Shown in pieces: positions 52,642 to 61,035 of a stretch of 64,000 nucleotides of DNA. The stretch is from positions 1,922,001 through 1,986,000 of the forward strand of contig NC_018681.1 in the NCBI RefSeq assembly GCF_000250675.2. Reading direction: 5' to 3'. Both the position numbers and the translations under genes were made by a program. This DNA is from Nocardia brasiliensis ATCC 700358. GTDB lineage: Bacteria > Actinomycetota > Actinomycetes > Mycobacteriales > Mycobacteriaceae. Under the pieces are notes generated by a model. The model had not been told where the DNA came from. It was given only the letters and a program-made list of their open reading frames with translations, and did no database searches. The stretch's first letter is position 1; each line of letters opens with the position of its first letter.

Positions 52642-52928
52642 TCGGATCCGATCAACGCTGGAACACTTCTCCGCTCGTTGGGAACGGTCCAGTAGGAACG
52701 GTTCAAAACAAACGTTGAAACCCGGCCGTTTTTAGTTATGCTCGTGATCGCCTTCCGGTTCCGGCGAGGCGGGCGAACCCCGACAAACTTGCGGATCGGG
52801 TTCGCCGGTAATTCGAACGTGCACTTGTTTGTGTACTGGTCACATTCCCTGAAGATTCACGAGTCCGTTGCTCGGCGGGCTGACGCGGTCCCGGAACACG
52901 GATGCCACACGAGGAGAACAACACAGAG

Positions 52929-53390
52929 ATGCTGAATTCACACCGACATCCCGCGGACGACGCCGAGCGCGCCGGTGCGGTCCCGGATCAGGTGAACCCC
53001 GTCCCGGATCAGGTGAACCCCACGGTAGTGCCGCTGCCGCAAGGCGAGCCGCAACCGGCCCGCAGCGAGGACCAGCACACCTGCGGGCACGCGCCGCCGT
53101 TCGCGCAACTCCCCGCACCGATGGTCGTCGAGCAGCCCACGACCTTCCGTGCGCTGGCACGACGAGCCAAGGTCGACCTCCGGTTGGTCGCGGGCAGCGT
53201 GTTCACGGCCGCGACCTGCACCCAGCTGGCTGCACACGGCTGGCCGGACGACGGACTGGGCACGACGATGGCGGGTAGCGCGGCACTGTTCGCGGCGCGC
53301 ACCGCGTGGCCGATCGCCCGCGCGGTATGGCGGTACTGCGGACCCGAGGAGATCTCGTTCCGCATCCGTTTCCGTGGTCCGCGCAGCTGA
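52929..53390 (+). CDS. Hypothetical protein with two hydrophobic segments
   Basis: 153 residues from ATG 52929, after GAGGAG at a slightly long distance; ATG 52902 is possible. The N-terminal 70 residues are Pro/Glu-rich and contain VPDQVNP twice, encoded by a 21-bp tandem duplication at 52980-53021. The C-terminal part has two hydrophobic stretches (LRLVAGSVFTAATCTQLAA and TTMAGSAALFAARTAWPIA). A perfect terminator follows, which supports a real gene. I recognise no family. Confidence 0.55.
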   Translation: MLNSHRHPADDAERAGAVPDQVNPVPDQVNPTVVPLPQGEPQPARSEDQHTCGHAPPFAQLPAPMVVEQPTTFRALARRAKVDLRLVAGSVFTAATCTQLAAHGWPDDGLGTTMAGSAALFAARTAWPIARAVWRYCGPEEISFRIRFRGPRS

Positions 53391-53400
53391 GCGCGCGTTC

Positions 53401-53425
53401 GGGCGGGCGGGCAAACCGCCCGCCC
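53401..53425 (+). terminator. Perfect stem-loop after hypothetical gene
   Basis: GGGCGGGCGG and CCGCCCGCCC pair over 10 bp around a GCAAA loop, 10 bp past the stop codon at 53390. Confidence 0.65.
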
Positions 53426-53493
53426 GCGGCGCGTCGTCGCTCGACACGACGGGGTCGGGACGACCAGAAGGCGAACTACTACACAGCATCGTC

Positions 53494-53499
53494 TACCGT
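53494..53499 (+). promoter_or_regulatory. -10 box of leaderless promoter for CtaJ-like gene
   Basis: TACCGT is followed by six bases and the GTG at 53506; no ribosome site is present. Leaderless transcription is the simplest reading. Confidence 0.5.
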
Positions 53500-53505
53500 T
53501 GGACT

Positions 53506-53808
53506 GTGAGCATTCTCGAGACAGTGCTGATCTTCGGCGGCATCCCGCTGGTGATTTATGGCGCGATCGCCGGATTGTCGTATCTCGGTAAGCCACTCGC
53601 TGGTGAGAAGCCGGCCCACTACGACCTCGGTCAGCAGTGGACCTCGGCGCCGGTGCTGTGGAGTGCGACCGACGAGGTGACCTCGGCGGTTCATCACGAA
53701 AGGGCAGAGGAGTCGCACGGCGGGCATGCGGAGCCGCATGGTCACCACGCGGCCATCGACGCCCCCAAGGCGGAGCTGATCGGAGGCCGGGCAAGTGGCA
53801 AGTTCTAA
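53506..53808 (+). CDS. Small one-TM protein, CtaJ-like aa3 oxidase-associated subunit
   Basis: 100 residues from GTG 53506. One N-terminal membrane helix (ILETVLIFGGIPLVIYGAIA) is followed by a Gly/Lys turn, a WTSAPVLWSATDE segment and a His-rich tail (HGGHAEPHGHHAA). Gene position, next to a DUF5130 gene and pepN, and the motifs fit the small subunit called CtaJ of the mycobacterial aa3 oxidase supercomplex, as I recall it. The gene overlaps the DUF5130 start by 14 bases, so both are translated together. Confidence 0.65.
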   Translation: MSILETVLIFGGIPLVIYGAIAGLSYLGKPLAGEKPAHYDLGQQWTSAPVLWSATDEVTSAVHHERAEESHGGHAEPHGHHAAIDAPKAELIGGRASGKF

Positions 53809-54259
53809 TTGGCCCGCGGTGGTCGAGGCCGACCTGCCGCACGGGTACGTCGTCACCAGCAGCGGACGCGTGTCCGGTGTGCACGAGGCCGGCGACGTGT
53901 TCAAGGAAGCCCCGTTCAGCGATGACGAGCGGCTGGCCATCGACAACGTGCTCACCGAGGCGACCCGCGCGACGAAGGTGCGGTTCAACATCTACATCGG
54001 CGATCTCGGCACCGATCCGGCAGCCGGCGCGGACGCGATCTTCCCCTCGACCCCCGAGGCGCCGGCTTCGGTGCTCATCGCCGTCTCGCCCAACGACAAG
54101 GCGATCGAGGTGCGCTCCGGCCGCGAGATCGCCGACCGCGCGAACGACCGCGTCTGCCAGCTCGGCGTCACCGCCGCGCTCAGCTCGTTCCGGCAGGGGC
54201 AGCTGATCGACGGCCTGGTCTCGGCGGTGCGCGTGATGGCCGCCGCCATCGGCCGCTGA
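53795..54259 (+). CDS. DUF5130 (TPM-like) protein, Rv2468c-like
   Basis: 154 residues. The region from DVFKEAPFSDDERLAIDNVL through VRFNIYIGDLG and the final FRQGQLIDGLVSAVRVM fits the DUF5130 family, a TPM-like alpha/beta fold; M. tuberculosis Rv2468c holds the same place next to pepN. It has no membrane segment. Association with the respiratory oxidase is suggested by the coupled CtaJ-like gene but is not shown by sequence. A true intrinsic terminator follows the gene. Confidence 0.8.
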   Translation: MASSNWPAVVEADLPHGYVVTSSGRVSGVHEAGDVFKEAPFSDDERLAIDNVLTEATRATKVRFNIYIGDLGTDPAAGADAIFPSTPEAPASVLIAVSPNDKAIEVRSGREIADRANDRVCQLGVTAALSSFRQGQLIDGLVSAVRVMAAAIGR

Positions 54260-54329
54260 CGATCGGAAACCGCCACCGCGCCTGAGCTTTACCGTCGGCG
54301 CGGCACGGCGAAACCACGAGCGTGTTCTT

Positions 54330-54370
54330 CCGGCGCGCACATCCGAGCAGGGTGTGCGCGCCGGTTTTGT
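54330..54370 (+). terminator. Intrinsic terminator with T-run
   Basis: CCGGCGCGCACA (54330-54341) and TGTGCGCGCCGG (54353-54364) form a perfect 12-bp stem, followed directly by TTTTGTTT. This is the clearest rho-independent terminator in the window and ends the CtaJ/DUF5130 unit. Confidence 0.85.
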
Positions 54371-54468
54371 TTGCCCGCACCACGGTGCGCAGACGCGGTC
54401 CGATTTTTTTCGGCAAGCACCAGAACTTGGGCTTGTTGGTCGCGGCCCAGTTCGCGCACCTTAGGGAT

Positions 54469-55266
54469 ATGCAGATTCTTGTCACGGGAGCCACCGGAAA
54501 CATCGGCCGCAAGGTCGTCGACCATCTCGTCGCGGCCGGAGCGCAGAACGTGCGAGCGCTCACCAACAACCCGGCGCGGGCGGCGCTACCTCCGGGTGTC
54601 GAGGTCGCGGAGGGCTATCTCGGACGGGTGTCCACCCTGCCCGCCGCCTTCGAGGGGGTGGACCGGATGTACCTCGCACCGTTGCTGGACACCATCGATG
54701 AGGTGGTAGCACTGGCGAAGGAGGCGGGCGTCGGGCAGATCGTCGACCTGTCCGGCGAAGCGCATTGGACGCCGATCGCCACGGCTGTCGAGAATTCGGG
54801 TCTGGACTGGACGCACCTGTTCACCGGTGACTTCATCGAGAACTCCACCATCTGGACAGATCAGATCCGCGCGTCCGACGAGATCCTCGATCCGTTTCCC
54901 GAAGTCGCGAGCACGCCGATCACGATGGACGATATCGCGCGCGTCGCCGCGGCGGTCCTGCTCTCCGACGGCCATGCGGGCCGGACCTACGAGTTGACCG
55001 GGCCGGAAGCGCTCACCCGCGCGGAGCGCATCCAGCAGATCGGCACGGCACTCGGGCGGGCCCTCTCGGTGCGAAAGGTGCCCCGCGAGGAGGCGATCGA
55101 GATTTTCGCCCGCAGCATGGGGGACGGGGCCGAGTGGTACGTGGACGCGACCGGCTCGATGCTGGGCTGGCAGCCCGAACCGACCACTGCCGTCGCGGAT
55201 CTCACCGGCAGCCCCGCCACCACCTTCGCGAGCTGGGCCGCGGCCAACACCGCCGCATTCAGCTGA
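54469..55266 (+). CDS. NmrA-type NAD(P)-binding protein (atypical short-chain dehydrogenase)
   Basis: 265 residues from ATG 54469. The N-terminal Rossmann motif is ILVTGATGNIGRKVVDHLVA. No catalytic Tyr-x-x-x-Lys pair is evident, as in NmrA-like redox sensors and NAD(P)H:quinone reductases of the QOR2 type. Residues near 150 (TPITMDDIARVAAAVL) and later (RTYELTGPEALT) are typical of this group. The role is either redox sensing or reduction of small molecules. It converges on pepN with a shared terminator. Confidence 0.83.
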   Translation: MQILVTGATGNIGRKVVDHLVAAGAQNVRALTNNPARAALPPGVEVAEGYLGRVSTLPAAFEGVDRMYLAPLLDTIDEVVALAKEAGVGQIVDLSGEAHWTPIATAVENSGLDWTHLFTGDFIENSTIWTDQIRASDEILDPFPEVASTPITMDDIARVAAAVLLSDGHAGRTYELTGPEALTRAERIQQIGTALGRALSVRKVPREEAIEIFARSMGDGAEWYVDATGSMLGWQPEPTTAVADLTGSPATTFASWAAANTAAFS

Positions 55267-55274
55267 ACGACGAA

Positions 55275-55299
55275 GCCCCCGCCCCGGCGGGGCGGGGGC
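55275..55299. terminator. Bidirectional terminator between NmrA-type gene and pepN
   Basis: GCCCCCGCCCC and GGGGCGGGGGC form a perfect 11-bp stem with a GGC loop midway between two convergent stop codons, so it can serve both. Confidence 0.7.
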
Positions 55300-55307
55300 C
55301 GTGACTG

Positions 55308-57887
55308 CTACTGCGCGTCGAAGGCGCGGGCACGCAGGGCGCGCTCGACGCCCGCCTTGCCCTCGGTGACCAAACGGCGCAGGGCGGGCGGGTGGTCACC
55401 GGCGAGGAACTTGTCGGCGGCCGCGACCGCGTCGGCGCTGACGTCCCAGGACGGGTACAGGCCGACCACCACGGTCTGCGCGACCTCGCTGGAGCGACGC
55501 TCCCACACCTGCGCGACCTCGGCGAAGTAGCGCTCGACGTACGGCGCGAGCAACTCGGCCTGACCCACCGGGGCGAAGCCCGCGACGATCGCGCGCGTGG
55601 TGATGTTGGAGACGGAATCGTCCTCGAACACCGTGCGCCACGCCTGCGCCTTGACCTCCGCGATCGGCCGGGCGGTCGCCGCCGTCGCCGCCTGACGCTT
55701 GCCCGCCGCGGTCGGATCGTTGGCCAGTTCCTGGTCGATGAACGGGGTGGCCAGGCCGTCGGCGTCGATCTCGCCCGCGATGGCGAGCGCGATGACGATG
55801 CGCCAGCGCAGGTCCGTATCGACCACGAGACCGGGCAGCCCGACCTTGGCGGGATCGCCGTCGATCAGTTCGCGCAGCACCTCGGTGTGCCAAGCCGACA
55901 GCTTCGCGCCGGTGAGCGCGTTCACGAAGGCCAGCTGGTGATCCGAGCCCGCTGCGGCTTCGCGCGCGAGCTCCAGCAGCCGGTCCGCGTACTCGGTCCA
56001 GCCGGTGCTCGCCGCCCACGCCGGGTCGGCGTAGCTGCTGAGCGCGAGGTTGGCTTGCATCAGAAGCCGTTGCACCACACCGATTTCGGTCTCCGCACCG
56101 ACGCCGCGCTGGACCAGCGCGAGGTAGTCGCGCGCCCGCAGTTCGGCCTGCCTGGTCATCTCCCAGGCGGCCGACCAGGCCAGGGTGCGGGGGAGCGGTT
56201 CGGCGATATCGGCGATCCGGTTGATCAGCACGTCCAGCGAACCCGCGTCGAGGCGCACCGAGCAGTAGGTCAGATCGTCGTCGTTGACCAGGACCAGCTG
56301 TCCGCTCGGCACGCCGACCAGCTCGGGGACGTCGGTGCGCTCGGCGGCGTCCAGGTCGAGCTCGACGCGCTTGGTGCGCACTAGCTTTCCGTCCTGATCG
56401 TCGTACACGCCGACGGCGAGCCGGTGCACCCTGCGTTCACCCGCGCCCGGCGTGGCACCGTCCTGGACCACCGCGAACGAGGTGAACTTGCCCTCGGCGT
56501 CGACCTCGAAGTCGGGACGCAGGGTGTTCAGGCCGGTGGTCTTGAGCCACTGCGCGCCCCAGGTGGAAAGGTCACGGCCGGAAGACTTTTCGAGCGCGGT
56601 GAGCAGGTCGTCGAAGGTGGCGTTGCCGTAGGCGTGCTCGGCGAAGTAGGCGCGCAGACCGGCCAGGAAGGGCTCCAGCCCGACGTAGGCGACGAGCTGC
56701 TTGAGCACCGAAGCGCCCTTGGCATAGGTGATTCCGTCGAAGTTCACCTCGACCGCGTGCAGGTCGGGGATGTCGGCGGCGATCGGGTGGGTGGAGGGCA
56801 GCTGGTCCTGCCGGTACGCCCAGGACTTCTCCACGTTCGCGAAAGTGGTCCAGGCGCTGGTGTATTCGGTCGCCTCGGCCTGGCACAGCACCGACGCGAA
56901 GGTCGCGAACGACTCGTTCAGCCACAGGTCGTCCCACCACTTCATGGTGACCAGGTCGCCGAACCACATGTGCGCCATCTCGTGCAGCACGGTCTCGGCC
57001 CGGCGCTCGTAGGACGCGCGGGTCACCTTGGACCGGAAGACGTAGTCCTCCAGGAAGGTCACCGCGCCCGCGTTCTCCATCGCGCCCGCGTTGAACTCCG
57101 GCACGAACAGCTGGTCGTACTTGCCGAACGCGTACGGTACGCCGAAGTTGTTGTGGTAGAAGCCGAATCCCTGCTTCGTTTCGGTGAACAGTCGCTCGGC
57201 GTCCATGTGCTCGGCGAGCGAGGCGCGGCAGTAGATGCCGAGCGGGATGCTGCCGTGATCGTCGGTGTAGACGTCGGTCCACTGGGCGTACGGGCCCGCG
57301 ATCAGCGCGACGAGGTAGGTGCTCATCCGCGGGGTGGTGCGGAAGATGTGCTTACCCGGTTCTGCTGCAAGGGTTTCCACGACGGCGCCGTTGGAGATGA
57401 CCTTCCAGTCCGGCGCGGCGGTGACGTGCACGTCGAACGTCGCCTTGAGGTCCGGCTGGTCGAAGCACGCGAACATCCGCTTGGCGTCGGCGGTTTCGAA
57501 CTGCGAGTACAGGTAGACGGCGTCGTCGGTCGGGTCGACGAAGCGGTGCAGGCCCTCGCCGGTGTGCGAGTACTCGCAGTCGGCCTCCACCACCAGCTCG
57601 TTGTTCGCGGCGAGATCGGGCAGGGTGATCCCGGTGGACTCGTCGTAGCCGGAGACATCGAGCGCGGTGCCGTTGAGCACCGCCGAGCGCACGCCGCGGG
57701 CGACCAGGTCGATGAAGGTGCTCGCGCCCGGCGTCGCGGTGAAGGTGACCGTGCTGCGGGAAAAGAAGGTTTGTTCGCCCGGTTTGCCGGCACCGTCGGT
57801 CAGGTCCAGGTCGAGGCGATAGTTCTCGACCGACACGGTCGAGGCGCGTTCGATGGCCTGGTCGCGAGTCAGGTTCGGTGCGGACAT
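55308..57887 (-). CDS. pepN: Aminopeptidase N (M1 metallopeptidase)
   Basis: 859 residues from ATG 57887, with GAAGGAG upstream; an earlier in-frame start overlaps purC and is rejected. M1 motifs: substrate-binding GAMENAGAVTF and zinc site HEMAHMWFGDLVTMKWWDD with the third ligand Glu in LNESFA. The C-terminal ERAP1-like half is complete. It removes N-terminal residues from peptides in the cytoplasm. Same place as Rv2467. Confidence 0.95.
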   Translation of the reverse strand: MSAPNLTRDQAIERASTVSVENYRLDLDLTDGAGKPGEQTFFSRSTVTFTATPGASTFIDLVARGVRSAVLNGTALDVSGYDESTGITLPDLAANNELVVEADCEYSHTGEGLHRFVDPTDDAVYLYSQFETADAKRMFACFDQPDLKATFDVHVTAAPDWKVISNGAVVETLAAEPGKHIFRTTPRMSTYLVALIAGPYAQWTDVYTDDHGSIPLGIYCRASLAEHMDAERLFTETKQGFGFYHNNFGVPYAFGKYDQLFVPEFNAGAMENAGAVTFLEDYVFRSKVTRASYERRAETVLHEMAHMWFGDLVTMKWWDDLWLNESFATFASVLCQAEATEYTSAWTTFANVEKSWAYRQDQLPSTHPIAADIPDLHAVEVNFDGITYAKGASVLKQLVAYVGLEPFLAGLRAYFAEHAYGNATFDDLLTALEKSSGRDLSTWGAQWLKTTGLNTLRPDFEVDAEGKFTSFAVVQDGATPGAGERRVHRLAVGVYDDQDGKLVRTKRVELDLDAAERTDVPELVGVPSGQLVLVNDDDLTYCSVRLDAGSLDVLINRIADIAEPLPRTLAWSAAWEMTRQAELRARDYLALVQRGVGAETEIGVVQRLLMQANLALSSYADPAWAASTGWTEYADRLLELAREAAAGSDHQLAFVNALTGAKLSAWHTEVLRELIDGDPAKVGLPGLVVDTDLRWRIVIALAIAGEIDADGLATPFIDQELANDPTAAGKRQAATAATARPIAEVKAQAWRTVFEDDSVSNITTRAIVAGFAPVGQAELLAPYVERYFAEVAQVWERRSSEVAQTVVVGLYPSWDVSADAVAAADKFLAGDHPPALRRLVTEGKAGVERALRARAFDAQ

Positions 57888-57999
57888 AAGGCTCCTTCGG
57901 GTTCGAAGAACTACTCGGGCGCTCCCCACGATGCCACCTGGGTAAGGTTGCCCGCGCGGGACTTTTTCCCAGAACCCTATCCAGGAATGGAGCTGCGGA

Positions 58000-58824
58000 G
58001 TGAAGCATGTGCACGCCGGCAAGGTGCGCGACCTCTACGAGGACGGCGACACCCTGCTGCTCGTCGCGTCCGACCGGGTCTCGGTCTACGACGTGGTGCT
58101 GCCGACCCCGATCCCGGACAAGGGCGCGATGCTGACCCAGCTGTCCAACTGGTGGTTCGACTACTTCTCCGACGTGCCCAACCACGTGATCTCCGCCACC
58201 GATGTGCCCGCCGAGTTCGCCGGCCGCGGGATCCGGGTCAAGCCGTTGAAGATGGTGCAGGTCGAGTGCATCGCCCGCGGCTACCTGGTCGGTTCCGGTT
58301 TGAAGGAGTACGAGCAGACCGGTGCCGTGTCCGGTGTGGTGCTGCCGCCGGGGCTGCGCGAGGGCGACAAGCTGCCCGAGCCGATCTTCACCCCGACCAC
58401 CAAGGCGTCCGAGGGGCACGACGAGCCGATCACCTTCGACGACGTGGTGAACCAGGAGGGTCGCGAGGTCGCCGAGCGGCTCCGCGAACTGACCCTGCAC
58501 GTTTACATGCGCGGTGCCGCGCACGCCGCCGAGCGCGGTGTGATCGTCGCCGACACCAAGGTCGAGTTCGGCTGGGACGACAGCACACTCACTCTCGGTG
58601 ACGAGGTGCTCACCTCCGACTCGTCCCGCTTCTGGCCCGCGGCCGAGTGGGAACCCGGCCGTCCGCAACGTTCCTTCGACAAGCAGTTCGTTCGGGACTG
58701 GTCCACTTCGACCGGGTGGAACAAGGAATACCCGGGTCCGGAGATTCCCGCCGACATCGTCGAGGCCACCCGCCAGAAGTACCGCGAGGCTTACGAACTC
58801 ATCACCGGCAACCCCTGGCCCTAG
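58000..58824 (+). CDS. purC: Phosphoribosylaminoimidazole-succinocarboxamide synthase
   Basis: 274 residues from GTG 58000, preceded by GGAGCTGCGGA. It has the SAICAR synthase motifs: GKVRDLYEDGD at the ATP-binding start, ASDRVSVYDVVLPTPIPDKG, VECIARGYLVGSG and later SSRFWPAAEWEPG and DKQFVRDW. It makes SAICAR from CAIR, aspartate and ATP in purine synthesis. The N-terminus is about 10-20 residues shorter than many actinobacterial forms but starts at the conserved HAGKVRD. No other pur gene is in the window. Confidence 0.93.
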   Translation: MKHVHAGKVRDLYEDGDTLLLVASDRVSVYDVVLPTPIPDKGAMLTQLSNWWFDYFSDVPNHVISATDVPAEFAGRGIRVKPLKMVQVECIARGYLVGSGLKEYEQTGAVSGVVLPPGLREGDKLPEPIFTPTTKASEGHDEPITFDDVVNQEGREVAERLRELTLHVYMRGAAHAAERGVIVADTKVEFGWDDSTLTLGDEVLTSDSSRFWPAAEWEPGRPQRSFDKQFVRDWSTSTGWNKEYPGPEIPADIVEATRQKYREAYELITGNPWP

Positions 58825-58836
58825 GCCTGTCTCGGG

Positions 58837-59322
58837 TCACGCCTGCGCGAGATGCTCGCGCAGGCGTTCCAGGTACGGTCGCTGGCCGGTGCCGAGTTTC
58901 TGCTGCGCGGTGGCGAGGTCGAACCAGTCGGCGCGGTCGATCTCCGGGAAGGTGGCCTGTTTGCCGGAGCGGGGCGGCCATTCCATCTCGAAGGTGCCCG
59001 GCACCATGTCGGTGAGATCGAGGTCGGACTCGACGGCCCACACGGTCAGGGTCTTCTTGCCCCGGCCGCTGCCGTAGCGGACGTCGCCGAGCGGGATCCA
59101 GTCGCCCGGTGGCACGAAAAGCCCGAGTTCCTCGTGGAATTCGCGGCTCGCGGCCGCCCTGGCGTCCTCCAGCTCCGGCTCGTACTCACCCTTCGGGATG
59201 GACCACGCGCCGTCGTCCTTCCGCGCGAAGAACGGGCCACCCATGTGCCCGAGCAACACCTCGATCGTCTCGCCGTTTGTCCGCCGGAACAGCAGCACAC
59301 CGGCACTGGTCTTATCCGTCAC
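58837..59322 (-). CDS. NUDIX hydrolase
   Basis: 161 residues. The NUDIX box appears as KGEYEPELEDARAAASREF followed by HEELGL; it has one more residue than the classic GX5E spacing, as in several members of the PKGEY-type subfamily. The start TSAGVLLFRR and WSIPKGE are also typical. It cleaves a nucleoside diphosphate linked to another group; the substrate is not known. Its last codons form part of a stem-loop that may end the convergent purC transcript. Confidence 0.85.
   Translation of the reverse strand: MTDKTSAGVLLFRRTNGETIEVLLGHMGGPFFARKDDGAWSIPKGEYEPELEDARAAASREFHEELGLFVPPGDWIPLGDVRYGSGRGKKTLTVWAVESDLDLTDMVPGTFEMEWPPRSGKQATFPEIDRADWFDLATAQQKLGTGQRPYLERLREHLAQA
58840..58866 (+). terminator. 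Stem-loop after purC, inside the NUDIX gene end
   Basis: CGCCTGCGCGA and TCGCGCAGGCG pair perfectly over 11 bp around GATGC, 15 bp past the purC stop. It overlaps the 3' end of the convergent NUDIX gene. Confidence 0.5.
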
Positions 59323-59380
59323 CCTCGCAGTCTGCCCCTACCCGCCGGTCGAACCACACTCGGCGGCGGCGCAGGTCGGC

Positions 59381-60625
59381 TCACGCGTGCCGCAGCCGGG
59401 CGGCGCGCAGCGTCAGATAGCGGTGCTCCGGGACGCTGTGCGTGCGTTGCGCGGCCGCCGTGTAGGCGGTGATCGCGGCGGTGGGATCGCCGGCCATCTC
59501 GTGCAGATGGCCGCGGACGGCGTCGAGCCGATGGCTGTCGGCGAGTTGGTCGTCGAGGGTGGCGACGAGTTCCAGACCGGCCGCCGGCCCGTGCACCATC
59601 GCCAGCGCGACCGCTCGGTTCAAGGTCACCACCGGATTGTCCGAGAGCTTGTCCAACAGGTCGTAGAGGGCGAGGATCCTGGGCCAGTCGGTGTCCTCGG
59701 TGGACCGCGCCTGCGCGTGCAACGCCGCGATGGCCGCTTGGATCTGGTACGGCCCGTCGAGTCCCGCGGCGAGCGTGCCCGTCGTCAGCGTGACACCCGC
59801 GACGATCTGCGCGCGATCCCACAGCGCCCGGTTCTGCTCGGCCAGCGGGATCAGCTCGCCGTGCGCGCCGGTGCGGGCCGCGCGCCGGGCGTCGGTCAGC
59901 AGCATCAGCGCGAGCAGGCCGGTGACCTCGGTGTCCGCCGGCACCAGCCGGTGCATGGCGCGGGCGAGCCGAATCGCCTCGCCGGACAGGTCCGTTCGGT
60001 GCAAGTCCGGCCCCGAGGTGCTGGTATTGCCCTCGTTGAAGATCAGGTACAGCACGTGCAGCACCGCGCCGAGCCGTTCGCGCCATTCCGCGGTCTCCGA
60101 CCCGGCGAACGGCCGGTCCAAGGTCGCCAGCTTCTTCTTGGCGCGCGTGATCCGTTGTGCCATGGTCGTTTCCGGCAGTAGGAAGGCCTGCGCGATCTCG
60201 CCCGTGCTCAACCCGCCCACCGCGCGCAGCGTCAGCGCCACCGCACTGGCCGTGGACAGGGCCGGATGGCAGCAGAGGAAGAACATGGCCAGCGTGTCGT
60301 CCTGATCGACCGGCATGGCGTCGGTCACCGCCCGCTCGAATGCCGTTGTCTCCCTGCGTCGCCGGGCCACCTCAGCGCGCACCGCGTCGGCCATCCGGCG
60401 CTGTGCCACCTGGATCAGCCAGCCGCGTGGGTTGTCCGGCACGCCCTCGACCGGCCACTGGGTCGCGGCGGCGAGCATGGCCTCCTGCAGCGCGTCCTCC
60501 GCGGTGTCGAAATCGCCGAAGCGGCGGACCAGCGCACCGAGGACCTGTGGCGCCAACTCGCGCAACAGGTCCTCGGCCCTCGCCGGGAGCGGTGTGTCGT
60601 CGGGCACCGCTCGCCGGTTGGTCAC
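59381..60625 (-). CDS. ECF42-type RNA polymerase sigma factor with C-terminal TPR-like extension
   Basis: 414 residues. Residues 20-180 are sigma-70 regions 2 and 4: LVRRFGDFDTAEDALQEAM, then NPRGWLIQVAQRRMADAVR, and the region 4 helix LSTGEIAQAFLLPETTMAQR. Residues 190-414 are a helical extension with repeats of the TPR-like kind (ALYDLLDKLSDNPVVTLNRA). This build and the adjoining DGPF gene define the ECF42 group, which works without a classical anti-sigma factor and uses the extension for control. It overlaps the DGPF gene by four bases. Confidence 0.9.
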   Translation of the reverse strand: MTNRRAVPDDTPLPARAEDLLRELAPQVLGALVRRFGDFDTAEDALQEAMLAAATQWPVEGVPDNPRGWLIQVAQRRMADAVRAEVARRRRETTAFERAVTDAMPVDQDDTLAMFFLCCHPALSTASAVALTLRAVGGLSTGEIAQAFLLPETTMAQRITRAKKKLATLDRPFAGSETAEWRERLGAVLHVLYLIFNEGNTSTSGPDLHRTDLSGEAIRLARAMHRLVPADTEVTGLLALMLLTDARRAARTGAHGELIPLAEQNRALWDRAQIVAGVTLTTGTLAAGLDGPYQIQAAIAALHAQARSTEDTDWPRILALYDLLDKLSDNPVVTLNRAVALAMVHGPAAGLELVATLDDQLADSHRLDAVRGHLHEMAGDPTAAITAYTAAAQRTHSVPEHRYLTLRAARLRHA

Positions 60626-61023
60626 TGCGCGGTGGCCGGAGCGTGCATGACCGGTCGCACCTCGATATATTCGCCGATCGGTTCACCACCCGGACCCGGG
60701 GCCGCCGAGACTTGCGCGGCGATCTCGTAGGCCCGCTCCGGGCTTTCCACATCCACGATCCAGTACCCGGCCAAGAACTCTTTCGTCTCCGGGAACGGTC
60801 CGTCGGTCACCATCGGCGCGGACCGGCCGTCGGAGCTGACGATGCGGGCTTCGGACGGACCGGCGAGCCCCTGCGCGTCTACCAGCTCACCCGACTTGGC
60901 CAGTTGCTCGCCGAGGGCGCGCTGAAAGTCTATGTGCGCCTGGATCTCTTCGGGGGACCACTCGTTGATCGGTGTGTCGCAGTAGGCGGGGGTGGTGTAG
61001 GTCTTCAGCAGCATGTATTTCAT
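60622..61023 (-). CDS. DGPF (YCII-related) protein, ECF42 partner
   Basis: 133 residues with the motif VTDGPFPETKEFLAGYWIVD, which gives the DGPF name, and the general YCII fold. Such genes accompany ECF42 sigma factors and are their usual regulatory target; biochemical function is unknown. The gene ends inside the sigma factor start, so both are cotranscribed, and it lies 12 bp after the flavoprotein gene on the same strand. Confidence 0.88.
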   Translation of the reverse strand: MKYMLLKTYTTPAYCDTPINEWSPEEIQAHIDFQRALGEQLAKSGELVDAQGLAGPSEARIVSSDGRSAPMVTDGPFPETKEFLAGYWIVDVESPERAYEIAAQVSAAPGPGGEPIGEYIEVRPVMHAPATAQ

Positions 61024-61035
61024 CGGGTGTCCGCA

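Larger units (their letters stand above)
51181..52928. other. Gene-poor, repeat-rich region
   Basis: Many short open frames exist on both strands but none has both a ribosome site and a plausible composition. The region holds the long inverted repeat at 51453-52025, two copies of a 16-mer between its arms and a cluster of TTGGA/TCCAA palindromes near 52480-52640. GC content drops after about 52150. It may be decayed mobile or accessory DNA. Confidence 0.5.
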
